Shown piece by piece: positions 50,506 through 59,499 of a stretch of 64,000 bases of DNA; the stretch's first letter is position 1, and every line of letters starts with the position of its first letter. Below the pieces are notes generated by a model. That model was not told the origin of the DNA and did not search any database. It was given only the letters and a program-made list of their open reading frames with translations. Both the position numbers and the translations under genes were made by a program. The stretch comes from Pantoea sp. Ap-967. GTDB lineage: Bacteria; Pseudomonadota; Gammaproteobacteria; Pseudomonadales; Pseudomonadaceae. The stretch spans positions 26,967-90,966 of the forward strand of contig NZ_VWXK01000025.1 in assembly GCF_011752565.1 (NCBI RefSeq). The letters run 5' to 3'.

Positions 50506-53500
50506 ATGTCGTTGTCCAGCGGGCTGATCGCCGTGGTCGCCCTGGCCTATATGGCCGTCATGTTCGCCATCGCCTTCTACGGCGACCGCCGCAGCACACC
50601 GTTGCCGCCGCGCCTGCGTGCCTGGGTGTACAGCCTGTCGCTGGCGGTGTACTGCACCAGCTGGACCTTCTTCGGCGCGGTCGGCCAGGCCGCCGAGCAG
50701 TTGTGGGCGTTTCTGCCCATCTACCTGGGGCCGATCCTGCTGCTGATCTTCGCGCCCTGGGTGCTGCAGAAGATGGTGCTGATCAGCAAGCAGCAGAACA
50801 TCACCTCGATTGCCGACTTCATCGCCGCACGCTACGGCAAGTCGCAAACCCTGGCGGTGGTGGTGGCGTTGATCTGCCTGGTCGGCGTGCTGCCCTACAT
50901 CGCCCTGCAGCTCAAGGGCATCGTGCTGGGCGTGAACCTGCTGATCGGCGCCAATGCCGACGCCACCGGCACCCGCGTGCAGGACACCGCGCTGGTGGTG
51001 TCGCTGGTGCTGGCGCTGTTCGCCATCGTGTTCGGCACGCGCAGCCTGGACGTGACCGAGCACCACCGCGGCATGGTGCTGGCGATTGCCTTCGAGTCGA
51101 TGATCAAGCTGTTGGCCTTCCTGGCGGTGGGCGTGTTCATCGTGTTCAACCTCTACGATGGCTTCGACGACCTGTTCACCCAGGCGCGCCAGTCGGTGCA
51201 CCTGGAAAGCTATTGGCAGGAAACCATCAACTGGCCGTCTATGGTGGTGCAAACCGCCGTGGCGATGATGGCGATCATCTGCCTGCCGCGCCAGTTCCAC
51301 GTCACGGTGGTGGAGAACATCGAACCCCAGGACATGCGCCTGGCGCGCTGGGTGTTCCCGCTGTACCTGGCGCTGGCCGCGCTGTTCGTGGTGCCGATTG
51401 CCCTGGCCGGGCAGATGCTGCTGCCCGGCACGGTAATTTCCGACTCCTTCGTCATCAGCCTGCCGCTGGCCGAGGCCCACCCGAGCCTGGCGCTGCTGGC
51501 CTTCATCGGCGGCGCCTCGGCGGCCACCGGCATGGTCATCGTCGAGGCGGTGGCCTTGTCGACCATGGTGTCCAACGACATGCTGCTGCCTTGGCTGCTG
51601 CGCCGCACCAACGCCGAGCGGCCGTTCGAGGCGTTTCGCCACTGGATGCTGTCGGTGCGCCGGGTCACCATCGTGGTCATCCTGCTGCTGGCCTACGTCA
51701 GCTACCGCCTGCTCGGCTCCACCGCAAGCCTGGCGACCATCGGCCAGATTGCCTTCGCCGCCGTAACCCAACTGACCCCGGCCATGCTCGGTGCGCTGTA
51801 CTGGAAACAGGCCAACCGGCGCGGCGTGTTCGCAGGCCTTGCGGCAGGCATCTTCCTGTGGTTCTACACCTTGGTGCTGCCGATCATCGCCCATAGCCTG
51901 GGTGTGCCGCTGGGCCTGTTCCCGGGCCTGGCCTGGTTGCACGGCAACCCGCTGGACCTGCCGATCACCCCGCTGACCCAGGGCGTGGTGCTGTCGCTGG
52001 CGGGCAACTTCACCCTGTTCGTGTGGGTGTCGATGCTGTCGCGCACGCGGGTTTCGGAACACTGGCAGGCTGGCCGTTTCATCGGCCAGCAAACCAGCGC
52101 CCGGCCCAGCAGCAAGCCGCTGCTGGCGGTGCAGATCGACGACCTGCTGAACCTGGCCTCGCGCTTCGTCGGTGAAGAGCGTGCGCGGCAGAGTTTCATC
52201 CGCTTCGCCTACCGCCAGGGCAAGGGCTTCAACCCCAACCAGAACGCCGATGGCGACTGGATCGAGCACACCGAACGCCTGCTGGCCGGTGTGCTGGGCA
52301 GCTCTTCGACCCGCGCCGTGGTCAAGGCCGCCATCGAAGGCCGCGACATGCAGCTCGAAGACGTGGTGCGCATTGCCGACGAAGCCAGCGAGGTGCTGCA
52401 GTTCAACCGCGCCCTGCTGCAGGGCGCCATCGAGAACATCAACCAGGGCATCAGCGTGGTCGACCAGAACCTGCACCTGGTGGCCTGGAACCGCCGTTAC
52501 CTGGAGCTGTTCAACTACCCCGAGGGGTTGATCAGCGTTGGCCGGCCGATCGCCGACATCATCCGCTACAACGCCGAGCGCGGCCTGTGCGGCCCCGGCG
52601 AGGCGCAGGTGCACGTGGCCCGGCGCCTGCACTGGATGCGCCAGGGCCGGGCGCACTCCTCCGAGCGGCTGTTCCCCAATGGCCGGGTGATCGAGCTGAT
52701 CGGCAACCCGATGCCCGGTGGCGGCTTCGTCATGAGCTTCACCGACATCACCCCGTTCCGCGAGGCCGAGCAGGCCCTGCGCGACTCGAACGAGGGGCTG
52801 GAACAGCGCGTGGCCGAGCGTACCCAGGAGTTGTCGCAGCTCAACCAGGCGCTGTCGGAGGCCAAGAGCCAGGCAGAAGCGGTGAGCAAGTCCAAGACCC
52901 GCTTCCTGGCTGCGGTCAGCCACGACTTGATGCAGCCGTTGAACGCCGCGCGGCTGTTCTCCGCCGCCCTGTCGCAACAGGCCGAGGGCATGAACGAAGA
53001 GGCCCAGCAGTTGGTGCAGCACATGGACAGCTCGCTGCGTTCAGCCGAGGAACTGATCAGCGACCTGCTGGACATCTCGCGCCTGGAAAACGGCAAGATC
53101 ACCCCCGACGCCAAGCCGTTCGCGCTCAATGAGCTGTTCGACACCCTGGGCGCCGAGTTCAAGGTGCTGGCCGCCGAGAAGGGCCTGGAGTTCCGCCTGC
53201 GCGGCAGCCGCCTGCGGGTCGACAGCGACATGAAGCTGCTGCGCCGGGTGCTGCAGAACTTCCTCACCAACGCCCTGCGCTACGGCAAGAGCCCGATTCT
53301 GCTGGGCGTGCGCCGCCAGGGCGAACGCCTGTGGCTGGAGGTATGGGACCGCGGCCCGGGCATTGCCGACGACAAGCTGCAGGTGATCTTCCAGGAGTTC
53401 AAGCGCCTGGACAGCCACCAGACCCGCGCCGAGAAAGGCTTGGGCCTGGGCCTGGCGATTGCCGATGGCCTGTGCCGGGTACTCGGCCACCGCCTGGAGG

Positions 53501-53982
53501 TGCGTTCCTGGCCCGGCAAGGGCACGGTGTTCCGCGTCAATGTGCCCATCGCCCGGCAGGCCGTGGCGGCGCCGAGCGCCCCGGTGGAGCAAGCCAGCCA
53601 GCCGCTGGCCGGGCTGCAGGTGCTGTGCGTGGACAACGAAGACAGCATCCTGGTGGGCATGAACAGCCTGCTCAGCCGCTGGGGCTGCCAGGTGTACACC
53701 GCGCGCAACCGCGCCGAATGCGAAACGCTGCTGGCCCAGGGCATGCGCCCGCACCTGGCGCTGGTGGACTACCACCTGGACGACGGCGAAACCGGCACCG
53801 GGCTGATGGGCTGGCTACGCACGCGCCTGGGCGAGCCGGTGCCGGGGGTGGTGATCAGCGCCGATGGCAGCAAGGAAACCCTGGCCACGGTGCACGCCGC
53901 TGGCCTTGACTACCTGGCCAAGCCGGTCAAGCCGGCGGCCTTGCGCGCCCTGCTCAATCGCCATCTGAGCCTGGTTCAGTAA
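50506..53982 (+). CDS. crbS: SLC5-type transporter/hybrid sensor histidine kinase (CrbS/MxtR)
   Basis: 1158 aa, GGAG before ATG 50506. Residues about 1-500 form a sodium:solute symporter domain (WTFFGAVGQAAEQLWAFLPIY, FPLYLALAALFVVP). A PAS domain (about 620-740, NQGISVVDQNLHLVAWNRRY), a coiled segment, a HisKA domain with His806 (VSHDLMQPLNAARLFS), an HATPase (NFLTNALRYG, DRGPGI, GLGLGLAIADGL) and a C-terminal receiver with Asp1088 (LALVDYHLDD) follow. Length and order match CrbS/MxtR, which with CrbR/ErdR activates acetyl-CoA synthetase and acetate use. No response regulator gene is adjacent. Confidence 0.9.
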   Translation: MSLSSGLIAVVALAYMAVMFAIAFYGDRRSTPLPPRLRAWVYSLSLAVYCTSWTFFGAVGQAAEQLWAFLPIYLGPILLLIFAPWVLQKMVLISKQQNITSIADFIAARYGKSQTLAVVVALICLVGVLPYIALQLKGIVLGVNLLIGANADATGTRVQDTALVVSLVLALFAIVFGTRSLDVTEHHRGMVLAIAFESMIKLLAFLAVGVFIVFNLYDGFDDLFTQARQSVHLESYWQETINWPSMVVQTAVAMMAIICLPRQFHVTVVENIEPQDMRLARWVFPLYLALAALFVVPIALAGQMLLPGTVISDSFVISLPLAEAHPSLALLAFIGGASAATGMVIVEAVALSTMVSNDMLLPWLLRRTNAERPFEAFRHWMLSVRRVTIVVILLLAYVSYRLLGSTASLATIGQIAFAAVTQLTPAMLGALYWKQANRRGVFAGLAAGIFLWFYTLVLPIIAHSLGVPLGLFPGLAWLHGNPLDLPITPLTQGVVLSLAGNFTLFVWVSMLSRTRVSEHWQAGRFIGQQTSARPSSKPLLAVQIDDLLNLASRFVGEERARQSFIRFAYRQGKGFNPNQNADGDWIEHTERLLAGVLGSSSTRAVVKAAIEGRDMQLEDVVRIADEASEVLQFNRALLQGAIENINQGISVVDQNLHLVAWNRRYLELFNYPEGLISVGRPIADIIRYNAERGLCGPGEAQVHVARRLHWMRQGRAHSSERLFPNGRVIELIGNPMPGGGFVMSFTDITPFREAEQALRDSNEGLEQRVAERTQELSQLNQALSEAKSQAEAVSKSKTRFLAAVSHDLMQPLNAARLFSAALSQQAEGMNEEAQQLVQHMDSSLRSAEELISDLLDISRLENGKITPDAKPFALNELFDTLGAEFKVLAAEKGLEFRLRGSRLRVDSDMKLLRRVLQNFLTNALRYGKSPILLGVRRQGERLWLEVWDRGPGIADDKLQVIFQEFKRLDSHQTRAEKGLGLGLAIADGLCRVLGHRLEVRSWPGKGTVFRVNVPIARQAVAAPSAPVEQASQPLAGLQVLCVDNEDSILVGMNSLLSRWGCQVYTARNRAECETLLAQGMRPHLALVDYHLDDGETGTGLMGWLRTRLGEPVPGVVISADGSKETLATVHAAGLDYLAKPVKPAALRALLNRHLSLVQ

Positions 53983-55441
53983 GCGCCTGCGCCGCCAGCG
54001 CTTCGTCGCTGAGCGCACGTTCGAGCAAGTCGGCCGGCAAGCTCTTGCTGGCGCGCGCGCCCAGCAACTTGAGCTGTTCGCTGCGGCTGACCAGGTTGCC
54101 GCGCCCTTCGCACAGCTTGTTGCGCGCCGCCGCGTAGGCCTTGTCGACCTGCTGCAGGCGGTTGCCCAGCTCGTCCAGGTCCTGGATGAACAGCACGAAC
54201 TTGTCGTACAGCCAGCCGGCGCGCTCGGCGATCTCACGGGCGTTCTGGCCTTGGCGTTCCTGTTTCCACAGGCTGTCGATCACGCGCAAGGTGGCCAGCA
54301 AGGTGGTGGGGCTGACGATCACGATCTGCCGGTCGAAGGCCTCCTGGAACAGGTTTGGCTCGGCCTGCAGGGCCGCCGAAAAGGCCGCTTCGATGGGCAC
54401 GAACAGCAGCACGAAGTCCAGGCTGTGCAGGCCTTCGAGGCGGTTGTAGTCCTTGCTCGAAAGGCCTTTGACGTGGCTGCGCAGCGACTGCACATGCTGC
54501 TTGAGCGCCGCCTCATCGTTGTTGCTGACGAACTGCTGGTAGGCGGTGAGGCTGACCTTGGCGTCCACCACCACCTGTTTGTCGCCAGGCAGCATGATCA
54601 GCACATCGGGCTGGAAACGCTCGCCATCGGCGCTCTTGAGGCTGACCTGGGTCTGGTATTCGCGGCCCTTCTCCAGGCCTGCGTGCTCCAGCACCCGCTC
54701 CAGAATCAGCTCGCCCCAGTTGCCTTGGGTTTTCTGGCCCTTGAGCGCCTGGGTGAGGTTGGTGGCTTCGTCGGACAGGCGCAAGTTGAGCTGCTGCAGG
54801 CGCTCCAGCTCCTTGCCCAGGGAGAAACGCTCGCGGGCTTCCTGCTGGTAGCTTTCCTCGACACGCTTTTCGAAGGCCTGGATGCGCTCCTTGAGCGGGT
54901 CGAGCAACTGGCCCAGGTGCTGCTGGCTGGTTTGCGCGAAGCGCTGCTCGCGCTCGTCGAAGATTTTGGTGGCCAGGTCGGCGAATTGGGCGCGCAGGGT
55001 ATCGCGGGCCTCCTGCAGGTCTTCCAGGCGCTGCTGGTGGCTTTCCTGCTGTTCGCGCAGTTCGGCCTCCAGGCGCGCAGTCTGGGCCTCCAGGCGGCGC
55101 AGTTCGGCTTCGCGGTTGGCGCGCTCAAGGTGCCAGGCGTGGGCGGCATCGCGGGCGTTGTCGCGGTCGATCTGCAGCAGCTCCAGCTCACGGCCCTGGG
55201 CGGCAAGCTGGGTTTGCTTGAGGGTGTTGGCCTCGCCGAGGTCGCTGACCTCGTCGCGGCTGGCATCGAGCTGCGCCTGCAGGCCGGCCTGGGCCAACTG
55301 GGCACTGCTCAGGCGCTCTTCGAGCAGGGCCTGCTCGCCCTGCCGGGCGCCGTGGCGGCGCTGCACGTGCATGACCCAACCCAGGCAAGGCACAGCGCCC
55401 GCCACCAAGCCCAGCAGAATGCTGGTCAGATCCACTGCCAT
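53954..55441 (-). CDS. rmuC: DNA recombination protein RmuC family
   Basis: 495 aa from ATG 55441 (GGGGT upstream). An N-terminal membrane anchor (LTSILLGLVAGAVPCLGWVM) is followed by a long coiled coil (about 40-220, Gln/Glu/Arg/Leu-rich) and the RmuC nuclease-like core: GNWGELILERVLEHAGLEKG, PDVLIMLPGDKQVVVDAKVS, FVLLFVPIEAAFSAAL. RmuC limits DNA inversions at short repeats. The last 29 bases overlap the end of crbS on the other strand. Confidence 0.93.
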   Translation of the reverse strand: MAVDLTSILLGLVAGAVPCLGWVMHVQRRHGARQGEQALLEERLSSAQLAQAGLQAQLDASRDEVSDLGEANTLKQTQLAAQGRELELLQIDRDNARDAAHAWHLERANREAELRRLEAQTARLEAELREQQESHQQRLEDLQEARDTLRAQFADLATKIFDEREQRFAQTSQQHLGQLLDPLKERIQAFEKRVEESYQQEARERFSLGKELERLQQLNLRLSDEATNLTQALKGQKTQGNWGELILERVLEHAGLEKGREYQTQVSLKSADGERFQPDVLIMLPGDKQVVVDAKVSLTAYQQFVSNNDEAALKQHVQSLRSHVKGLSSKDYNRLEGLHSLDFVLLFVPIEAAFSAALQAEPNLFQEAFDRQIVIVSPTTLLATLRVIDSLWKQERQGQNAREIAERAGWLYDKFVLFIQDLDELGNRLQQVDKAYAAARNKLCEGRGNLVSRSEQLKLLGARASKSLPADLLERALSDEALAAQALTEPGSDGD

Positions 55442-55481
55442 GCTTACCCCGATCACGCTATTGCAAGTTCAGTGCAGCTTA

Positions 55482-55841
55482 TCAGCCTGCCGAATCGGGC
55501 GCCTGCTCTGGCGCATCGGCCTGGAACAGCCGTGCGTATTCCTGCTGCGCGCCTGGGTCGCCGGCGCGGGCCGCCTGGCGCAGCAGTTCATGGCCGATGC
55601 GCCGGTCGCGGGCATTGCCGCAGTCGCGGCACAGCATCTGCCCCAGCCGGCTCTGGGCCACCACCACACCCTGGCGCGCCGGCTGTTTGAGCAGGCGCCC
55701 GGCGAGGTGCTTGACCTGGGGTTTGTCGCCCAGGCTCGGGCTGTCGAGCAGCCACAGGGCCACTTTCAGGGCGAAGCGCTTGGGGGTGGCGGCTGGGGAG
55801 GAGGCAGTGGGGCTGGCGAGGTGTTTACCGCGAAACTTCAT
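55482..55841 (-). CDS. small protein with Sel1-like repeat
   Basis: 119 aa from ATG 55841. The basic N-terminus (KFRGKHLAS) is followed by two helical-repeat units of Sel1/TPR type: PARQGVVVAQSRLGQMLC and GHELLRQAARAGDPGAQQEYARL (about 80-108). Such repeats mediate protein contacts; no catalytic motif. Codon use is normal. It is 40 bases upstream of rmuC on the same strand and may be co-transcribed. Confidence 0.7.
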   Translation of the reverse strand: MKFRGKHLASPTASSPAATPKRFALKVALWLLDSPSLGDKPQVKHLAGRLLKQPARQGVVVAQSRLGQMLCRDCGNARDRRIGHELLRQAARAGDPGAQQEYARLFQADAPEQAPDSAG

Positions 55842-55968
55842 GACCAAACGCAGAGGCAACTTGAAAGGCGCGCCACTCTACTCCTTTTTTGCTTTTGGAC
55901 AAGCACCGGGGCCATGTGCGGGCGTTGCTCGCGCCTACGGGGCCGGCACCACCTGTCCCGCAATCCCC

Positions 55969-56085
55969 TGTAGGAGCGAGCGCAGCTCGCGATGGGCAGC
56001 AAAGCTGCCCCGGCGTTCTATGCCGCGAAGCTGAAACCCTGGGGCCGCTTCGCGCCCCATCGCGAGCTACGCTCGCTCCTACCGA
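55969..56085. repeat. REP pair, GAGCGAGCGCAGCTCGC type, inverted
   Basis: Composite second-class element around GGGCAGCAAAGCTGCCC and a GGGGCCGCTTCGCGCCCC stem. Confidence 0.85.
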
Positions 56086-56266
56086 GGTGGCGCCAGCCAG
56101 CAGGCCAGTGGCGGGCACTCACCGATTTGCTAAAAATTCTGTTTTTTTCAACGATCTTTTCTTGACGTTTGCAAGTGGATGACCAACGGGTCGAGCGGTG
56201 CCTGACAATTGTCGGACAGTTCACCAGTTCGCTGGCACGCCCGTCCTAGAGCAAGCGCTGGGGACA

Positions 56267-56287
56267 ATCCACAGTTCCTGTGGATAA
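56267..56287. repeat. inverted repeat with DnaA-box-like arms
   Basis: ATCCACA-N5-TGTGGAT; the right arm with the next two bases is a perfect DnaA box (TGTGGATAA), the left arm differs at two positions. Geometry (5-base spacer) equals the pair at 22213. Confidence 0.6.
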
Positions 56288-56357
56288 CTCAGTGGACAAC
56301 CGCCTTAATGACCCCGCAAACCCCCATGAAATGGGGCCTACAGTCAAACTGACGATT

Positions 56358-56373
56358 TTTTCACCAGTGAAAA
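56358..56373. repeat. AT-rich inverted repeat, operator-like
   Basis: TTTTCAC-CA-GTGAAAA, perfect 7-bp arms, in the gene-free stretch; type of site bound by dimeric regulators, but no gene start is close. Confidence 0.45.
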
Positions 56374-57011
56374 TTAGTGTTTTTTTTCATTGACTTAACT
56401 ACCCAGTCAAGTCATTGGCGAGCCTCAAGCCGGGTGTTGCCAAGCTGTTACAACTCACGCCTCGAATGTGAACAAGTGCACCGAAAACCTGCATTTGGGT
56501 GCACGAAATCGGAACATGCAGGCGTTTGCGGGCCATTGGCCCCCTCTTCCCAAGACGTTAAAGAAGCGCCATACTGCTCGGCTCGCCTGGCAGAGCGTGA
56601 AAAGGCTTGCAAAGCCCCAGCGCTTTCTGTAAGGTTCACCCCGTTAGTACCCCAGCTGAAAGTCAATTCTGGCCACCAATGTCCTTGCAGCCCCACCGCC
56701 CTCCCAAGCGAGCGCTGCTGAAACCAGGACCGGCCCACTCGATGATTCCCTCGCCAGCCCTACGCTGCCCTGCACGAATCAACCGGAAGATTGATCAGGA
56801 TTCAACCCCGACGGCCTAGAACCTTGGCCCCGGCGTGCTGCCTGCCTTCTGAAGTACCTACCAGTCAGCCCAAGCGCCCACCTTTGATTGCGCCTCCTCT
56901 GGCTGCCCTGTTCCAGTCAGGTTCGTTCGTCCCTTAATAAAGGCGTCACTGGAACGTTTCTATCATGCACGGATCATATCCCCCGTGTTTAAAGCAGGAA
57001 CCTCCAACAAT

Positions 57012-57236
57012 ATGCAAACTCATCATCAAATTCAGGCTGCCATTGGCACCCTCTCCCAGGCCTTCTCGCCGTTGAAGTGCCTTATCGTCGCCCCTCGCAA
57101 GGGCAGCTTCAGTTTCACCCTGGTGGACGAGCACGGCATCGCCTGCCACACAGAACGCCTGTACCCTGAACAGTACAGCCGCTCCGAACCGCTGCAGGCG
57201 GTCATCGCCCGGACCCGCCAGTCGCTCACCGCGTGA
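57012..57236 (+). CDS. small hypothetical protein
   Basis: 74 aa from ATG 57012 (AGGAAC upstream). Soluble, predicted helix-strand pattern (IQAAIGTLSQAFSPLKCLIVAP, SFSFTLVDEHGIACHTERLYP, EPLQAVIARTRQSL). I do not recognise a family. Coding bias matches neighbours. The next 248 bases contain no gene, only AT-rich promoter-like sequence before 57485. Confidence 0.65.
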   Translation: MQTHHQIQAAIGTLSQAFSPLKCLIVAPRKGSFSFTLVDEHGIACHTERLYPEQYSRSEPLQAVIARTRQSLTA

Positions 57237-57484
57237 CGGGCGAATACCGGGGTATTCAGCCGCTGAATGGCACCTGCGTAACGCTGCCTGATCGTTCTTG
57301 GCCTAATTGCCGCACGGCATATAGCGCCGAGCGACCGGCAGCAATCGATTTAAAAACAGCCCTTTACACCACGATTATCACACTACACTTCAACTCGAGC
57401 GGTACTTGCCGCTTCCGGCGGGCCTGACCAATCACCAGCTGCCAAGCTCCAGCGCCCGTCGGCCTCTTACTGCTCGAGGGCATC

Positions 57485-57967
57485 ATGGGTATCGCGGCGA
57501 ATGAATTGTGTCTGTATGTGATTCGACCCACGCTGGTCTACCTGAACCGACACTGCGCCAGTGCCGAGGCCCTGCTACTGGGTATTGCGGCCAGCCAGTC
57601 GGCGCTGGGTTCGGCCTTGCACGACCGCCGTGGCCATGGCCTGTACCGCATTGGCGAACACCGCCACCAGGCGGTCTGGGACCACTTTCTCGCCCGTGAC
57701 CCGGAGCTGGCCAGCCTGGTCCGCGGCCTGGCCAGCCAGCACGCCTTCCTCGGCGGCCCGCACCTGGAACTCACGGTCAACCTGCGCTACTCCACCGCCA
57801 TTGCCTGGATGCTCATCGAAGAGCAGGCCACGCCCATGCCTGCCGCCGACGACCTGCTCGGCCAGGCGCGTATCTGGCGGCAGATTTTTCACCCGCAAGG
57901 TCGCCTGCGCGACTTCACTCAAGCCTGGCATTCGTGCATAGAACAGAAATTGCCGCAAGTGTCTTAA
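57485..57967 (+). CDS. conserved hypothetical protein
   Basis: 160 aa, GAGGG ahead of ATG 57485. Begins MGIAANELCLYVIRPTLVYL, has a RRGHGLYRIGEHRHQAVWDHFLA centre and ends WHSCIEQKLPQVS. The RGHGLYRI, HRHQAVWD and RYSTAIAWMLI blocks give it a superficial likeness to phage endolysin-like hypothetical proteins, but no catalytic set is evident. No signal peptide; function unknown. Good coding composition. Confidence 0.7.
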   Translation: MGIAANELCLYVIRPTLVYLNRHCASAEALLLGIAASQSALGSALHDRRGHGLYRIGEHRHQAVWDHFLARDPELASLVRGLASQHAFLGGPHLELTVNLRYSTAIAWMLIEEQATPMPAADDLLGQARIWRQIFHPQGRLRDFTQAWHSCIEQKLPQVS

Positions 57968-58113
57968 GAAGCGTCCTACACCATTACCGGAAAAAAGGGA
58001 ATTTTGGTCGGATTGTCCTACAAAACCGCTCTATCTCCTGTGATTGAGGCTATAGCGCGGCGCGTGATTTGTTGGTAGCTTTTCGCCCCGGAGATCCCAA
58101 GGAGTTTCTAATA

Positions 58114-59394
58114 ATGAAAAAAGCAATGCTCAAAACCTCCCTCGGCGTAGCCGTTGCTCTGGCATCCAGCCAACTGTTCGCCGCAGGTTTCGCCCTCAAC
58201 GAACAAAGCATCAGCGGCATGGGGACAGGTTTCGCGGGTCGTTCTTCCGCTGCCGATGATGCCAGCACGGTGTATGGCAACCCGGCGGGCATGTCCCGCC
58301 TGAAGCGCCAGCAAGTCACCGTGGGGGGCGCTGCTGTAATTGCCAAGTCCGACGTGTCGGGCCCTGGCAGCAACTATGGGGGGAAAACCGACGGCGACAT
58401 GGTGCCGTTCGTTGGCGTTCCAATGGGCTACTACGTCAAGCCGATCGATGACCACTGGAGCGTAGGCTTCGGCGTTTACGTGCCCTACGGCCTGATCACC
58501 GACTACGGCAGCAGCGATGCCGCCCGCTACTGGGGCAAGAAAAGCAAGGTCGAGGTCGTGACCTTCCAGCCCACCGTCAGCTATGCCTTCAATGACAAGG
58601 TGTCCATTGGTTTCGGCCCGACCATCAACCGCATCAAGGGCGAGCTGGGCTCGAACCTGAGCAGCAAGGGGCTGCTGGGTCTGAATGGCCCCGATGGCGA
58701 GGTCAAGATCAAGGGTGACGACACCGCAGTCGGTTACAACATCGGTATCCTGGTTCAAGCCACCGACCGTACCCGCCTCGGCCTGACCTATCACTCGATG
58801 GTCGACTACAAGCTTGAAGGCAAAACCCGCGTCTCGTATCCGGTTCCGCAACTGGGCCTGAGCGGCAAGTTTGACGCCAGCCTGAACATCAAGACGCCGG
58901 AGTCGGTCGACCTGTCGATTACCCACGAGCTGGATGATCACTGGACGCTGTATGCCGGCAGCACCTGGACGCGCTGGAGCCGCCTGGAAAACATCACCGT
59001 CAAGAACGATGCGCCTGCAAACTACCCACTGCAGACCATCACCGAAGAGCAGAACTGGCATGACACCTGGGCGCATGCCATCGGTGCGGCCTACAAGGTG
59101 AACAAGGAGTGGACCCTGCGCGCAGGCTTCTCCGTCGACCAGTCGCCAACCAACAACACCAACCGCTCGCCACGCATCCCTACGGGTGATCGCAAGGCCG
59201 TCAGCTTTGGTGCCGGTTGGAGCCCGAACGACGACATGACCATCGATGTTGCCTATTCCTACCTGTGGGAAGAGGACACCAAGGTCCACAACGTGCCAAG
59301 TTCCACCTCTGAAGGGCTGCTCAAGGGTAGCTACCAGGCCAAGTACGAGAACAGCGCGCACGGTCTGGGTGCCTCCCTTACCTACCGCTTCTGA
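58114..59394 (+). CDS. FadL-family outer-membrane transport protein
   Basis: 426 aa from ATG 58114 (AAGGAG upstream). Signal peptide MLKTSLGVAVALASSQLFA-AG is followed at once by the N-terminal hatch GFALNEQSISGMGTGFAGRS and the NPAGM motif (about 45-65), then alternating amphipathic strands of a 14-strand barrel ending in an aromatic Phe (LTYRF). FadL proteins take long-chain fatty acids or other hydrophobic compounds across the outer membrane by lateral diffusion. Substrate uncertain. Confidence 0.93.
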   Translation: MKKAMLKTSLGVAVALASSQLFAAGFALNEQSISGMGTGFAGRSSAADDASTVYGNPAGMSRLKRQQVTVGGAAVIAKSDVSGPGSNYGGKTDGDMVPFVGVPMGYYVKPIDDHWSVGFGVYVPYGLITDYGSSDAARYWGKKSKVEVVTFQPTVSYAFNDKVSIGFGPTINRIKGELGSNLSSKGLLGLNGPDGEVKIKGDDTAVGYNIGILVQATDRTRLGLTYHSMVDYKLEGKTRVSYPVPQLGLSGKFDASLNIKTPESVDLSITHELDDHWTLYAGSTWTRWSRLENITVKNDAPANYPLQTITEEQNWHDTWAHAIGAAYKVNKEWTLRAGFSVDQSPTNNTNRSPRIPTGDRKAVSFGAGWSPNDDMTIDVAYSYLWEEDTKVHNVPSSTSEGLLKGSYQAKYENSAHGLGASLTYRF

Positions 59395-59409
59395 TCTGTA
59401 CCCTGAAAG

Positions 59410-59495
59410 GGGCCGCGTTGCGGCCCATCGCAGGCAAGCCAGCGCCTACAGTGATCGCGAAATTGCCTGATTTCGCGCATTACCTGTAGGCGCTG
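59410..59495. repeat. degenerate REP pair, GCAGGCAAGCC type
   Basis: GCAGGCAAGCCAGCGCCTACAG and the inverse CTGTAGGCGCTGG flank ATCGCGAAATTGCCTGATTTCGCG, between convergent genes. Confidence 0.65.
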
Positions 59496-59499
59496 GTGC

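Larger units (their letters stand above)
55842..57011. other. 1.2-kb stretch with no convincing gene
   Basis: Holds a REP pair (55969-56085), an inverted DnaA-box pair (56267-56287), an AT-rich inverted repeat (56358-56373), a TGACTT/AAGTCA repeat (56393-56416) and then about 550 bases of lower GC with open frames that lack ribosome-binding sites or protein-like composition. A promoter for the 57012 gene should be at its right end. It could hide a small RNA, but I see no terminator that would define one. Confidence 0.55.

Noticed and set aside
50137..53022. A 961-codon open frame opposite crbS
   Set aside because: Antisense shadow of the kinase gene; Gln/His/Arg-rich with no recognisable domain.
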